DNA of 64,000 nucleotides from assembly GCF_027359355.1 (NCBI RefSeq), contig NZ_CP114777.1, positions 806,001 to 870,000 on the forward strand, written 5' to 3'. A program made the translations under genes and the position numbers. The notes under the pieces are model-generated. The model was not told the DNA's origin. It saw only the letters and a list, made by a program, of their open reading frames with translations, and did no database searches. Source of the DNA: Prochlorococcus marinus str. MIT 1214. GTDB taxonomy: Bacteria; Cyanobacteriota; Cyanobacteriia; PCC-6307; Cyanobiaceae. Each line of letters opens with the position of its first letter. Position 1 is the stretch's first letter. This document shows positions 63,965-64,000 of this stretch, piece by piece.

Positions 63965-64000
63965 GACTCATCATTTATGAATGTTGATTTTTTGTTTTAG

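Overview
The window looks like the chromosome of a marine picocyanobacterium, most likely a low-GC Prochlorococcus. This is inferred from the AT-rich sequence and a set of cyanobacterial markers: ZipN/Ftn2 (ARC6-like) division protein, nickel superoxide dismutase with its dedicated SodX peptidase, a LexA with a GTAC-type operator, ThiE with the extra N-terminal domain typical of cyanobacteria, DUF1517, DUF3122, DUF3611 and TIGR03792 family proteins, CobL and LarB. No sequence search was run, so the strain is not claimed.

Region 1 (about 1-21,700) is an accessory island. It carries six tetratricopeptide-repeat (TPR) genes, a partial gene at the left edge and at least two decayed copies. The six proteins share an N-terminal segment (a short FPVPF-type motif followed by a roughly 50-residue cap ending VFxNYxxIL) and then diverge. 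Five carry a different enzyme at the C-terminus: FkbM-type methyltransferase, an O-GlcNAc-transferase/SPINDLY-like glycosyltransferase (twice, in distinct forms), radical SAM-SPASM, and a 2-oxoglutarate/Fe(II) oxygenase. One is TPR only. Several copies also share about 210-430 bp of upstream DNA, inside which a decayed gene can be read on the opposite strand. Between them lie a SET-domain protein methyltransferase, a PHBH-fold flavoprotein, a DegT-family sugar enzyme with His in place of the PLP lysine, and the rfbA-rfbB pair that makes dTDP-4-keto-6-deoxyglucose. Together this suggests a recombining, modular set of modifying enzymes for a cell-surface glycan or a protein. The substrate is not known.

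Region 2 (about 21,700-23,100) is a gene-poor boundary with small ORFs and a structured intergenic element around 22,490-22,580.

Region 3 (about 23,100-64,000) is compact core genome: lexA, argF, ftsH, ribD, cobL, nadK, pheS, surE, ribF, thiE-thiS, larB, a fused trmD-ispF frame, era, a BI-1 membrane protein, phoH, rpsP, ffh, zipN, pdhA, a group 2 sigma factor, nnr, mnmA, lnt, an FKBP isomerase, sodN-sodX, trpC, lpdA, a SpoU methylase, murA, tRNA-Leu(CAA), argD, folC and a FAD-linked oxidase. Notable points are the trmD-ispF read-through frame, a 30-residue membrane ORF at the end of ribF, several perfect intergenic hairpins, and gene starts that need trimming (nnr, argD, ribF, ftsH).
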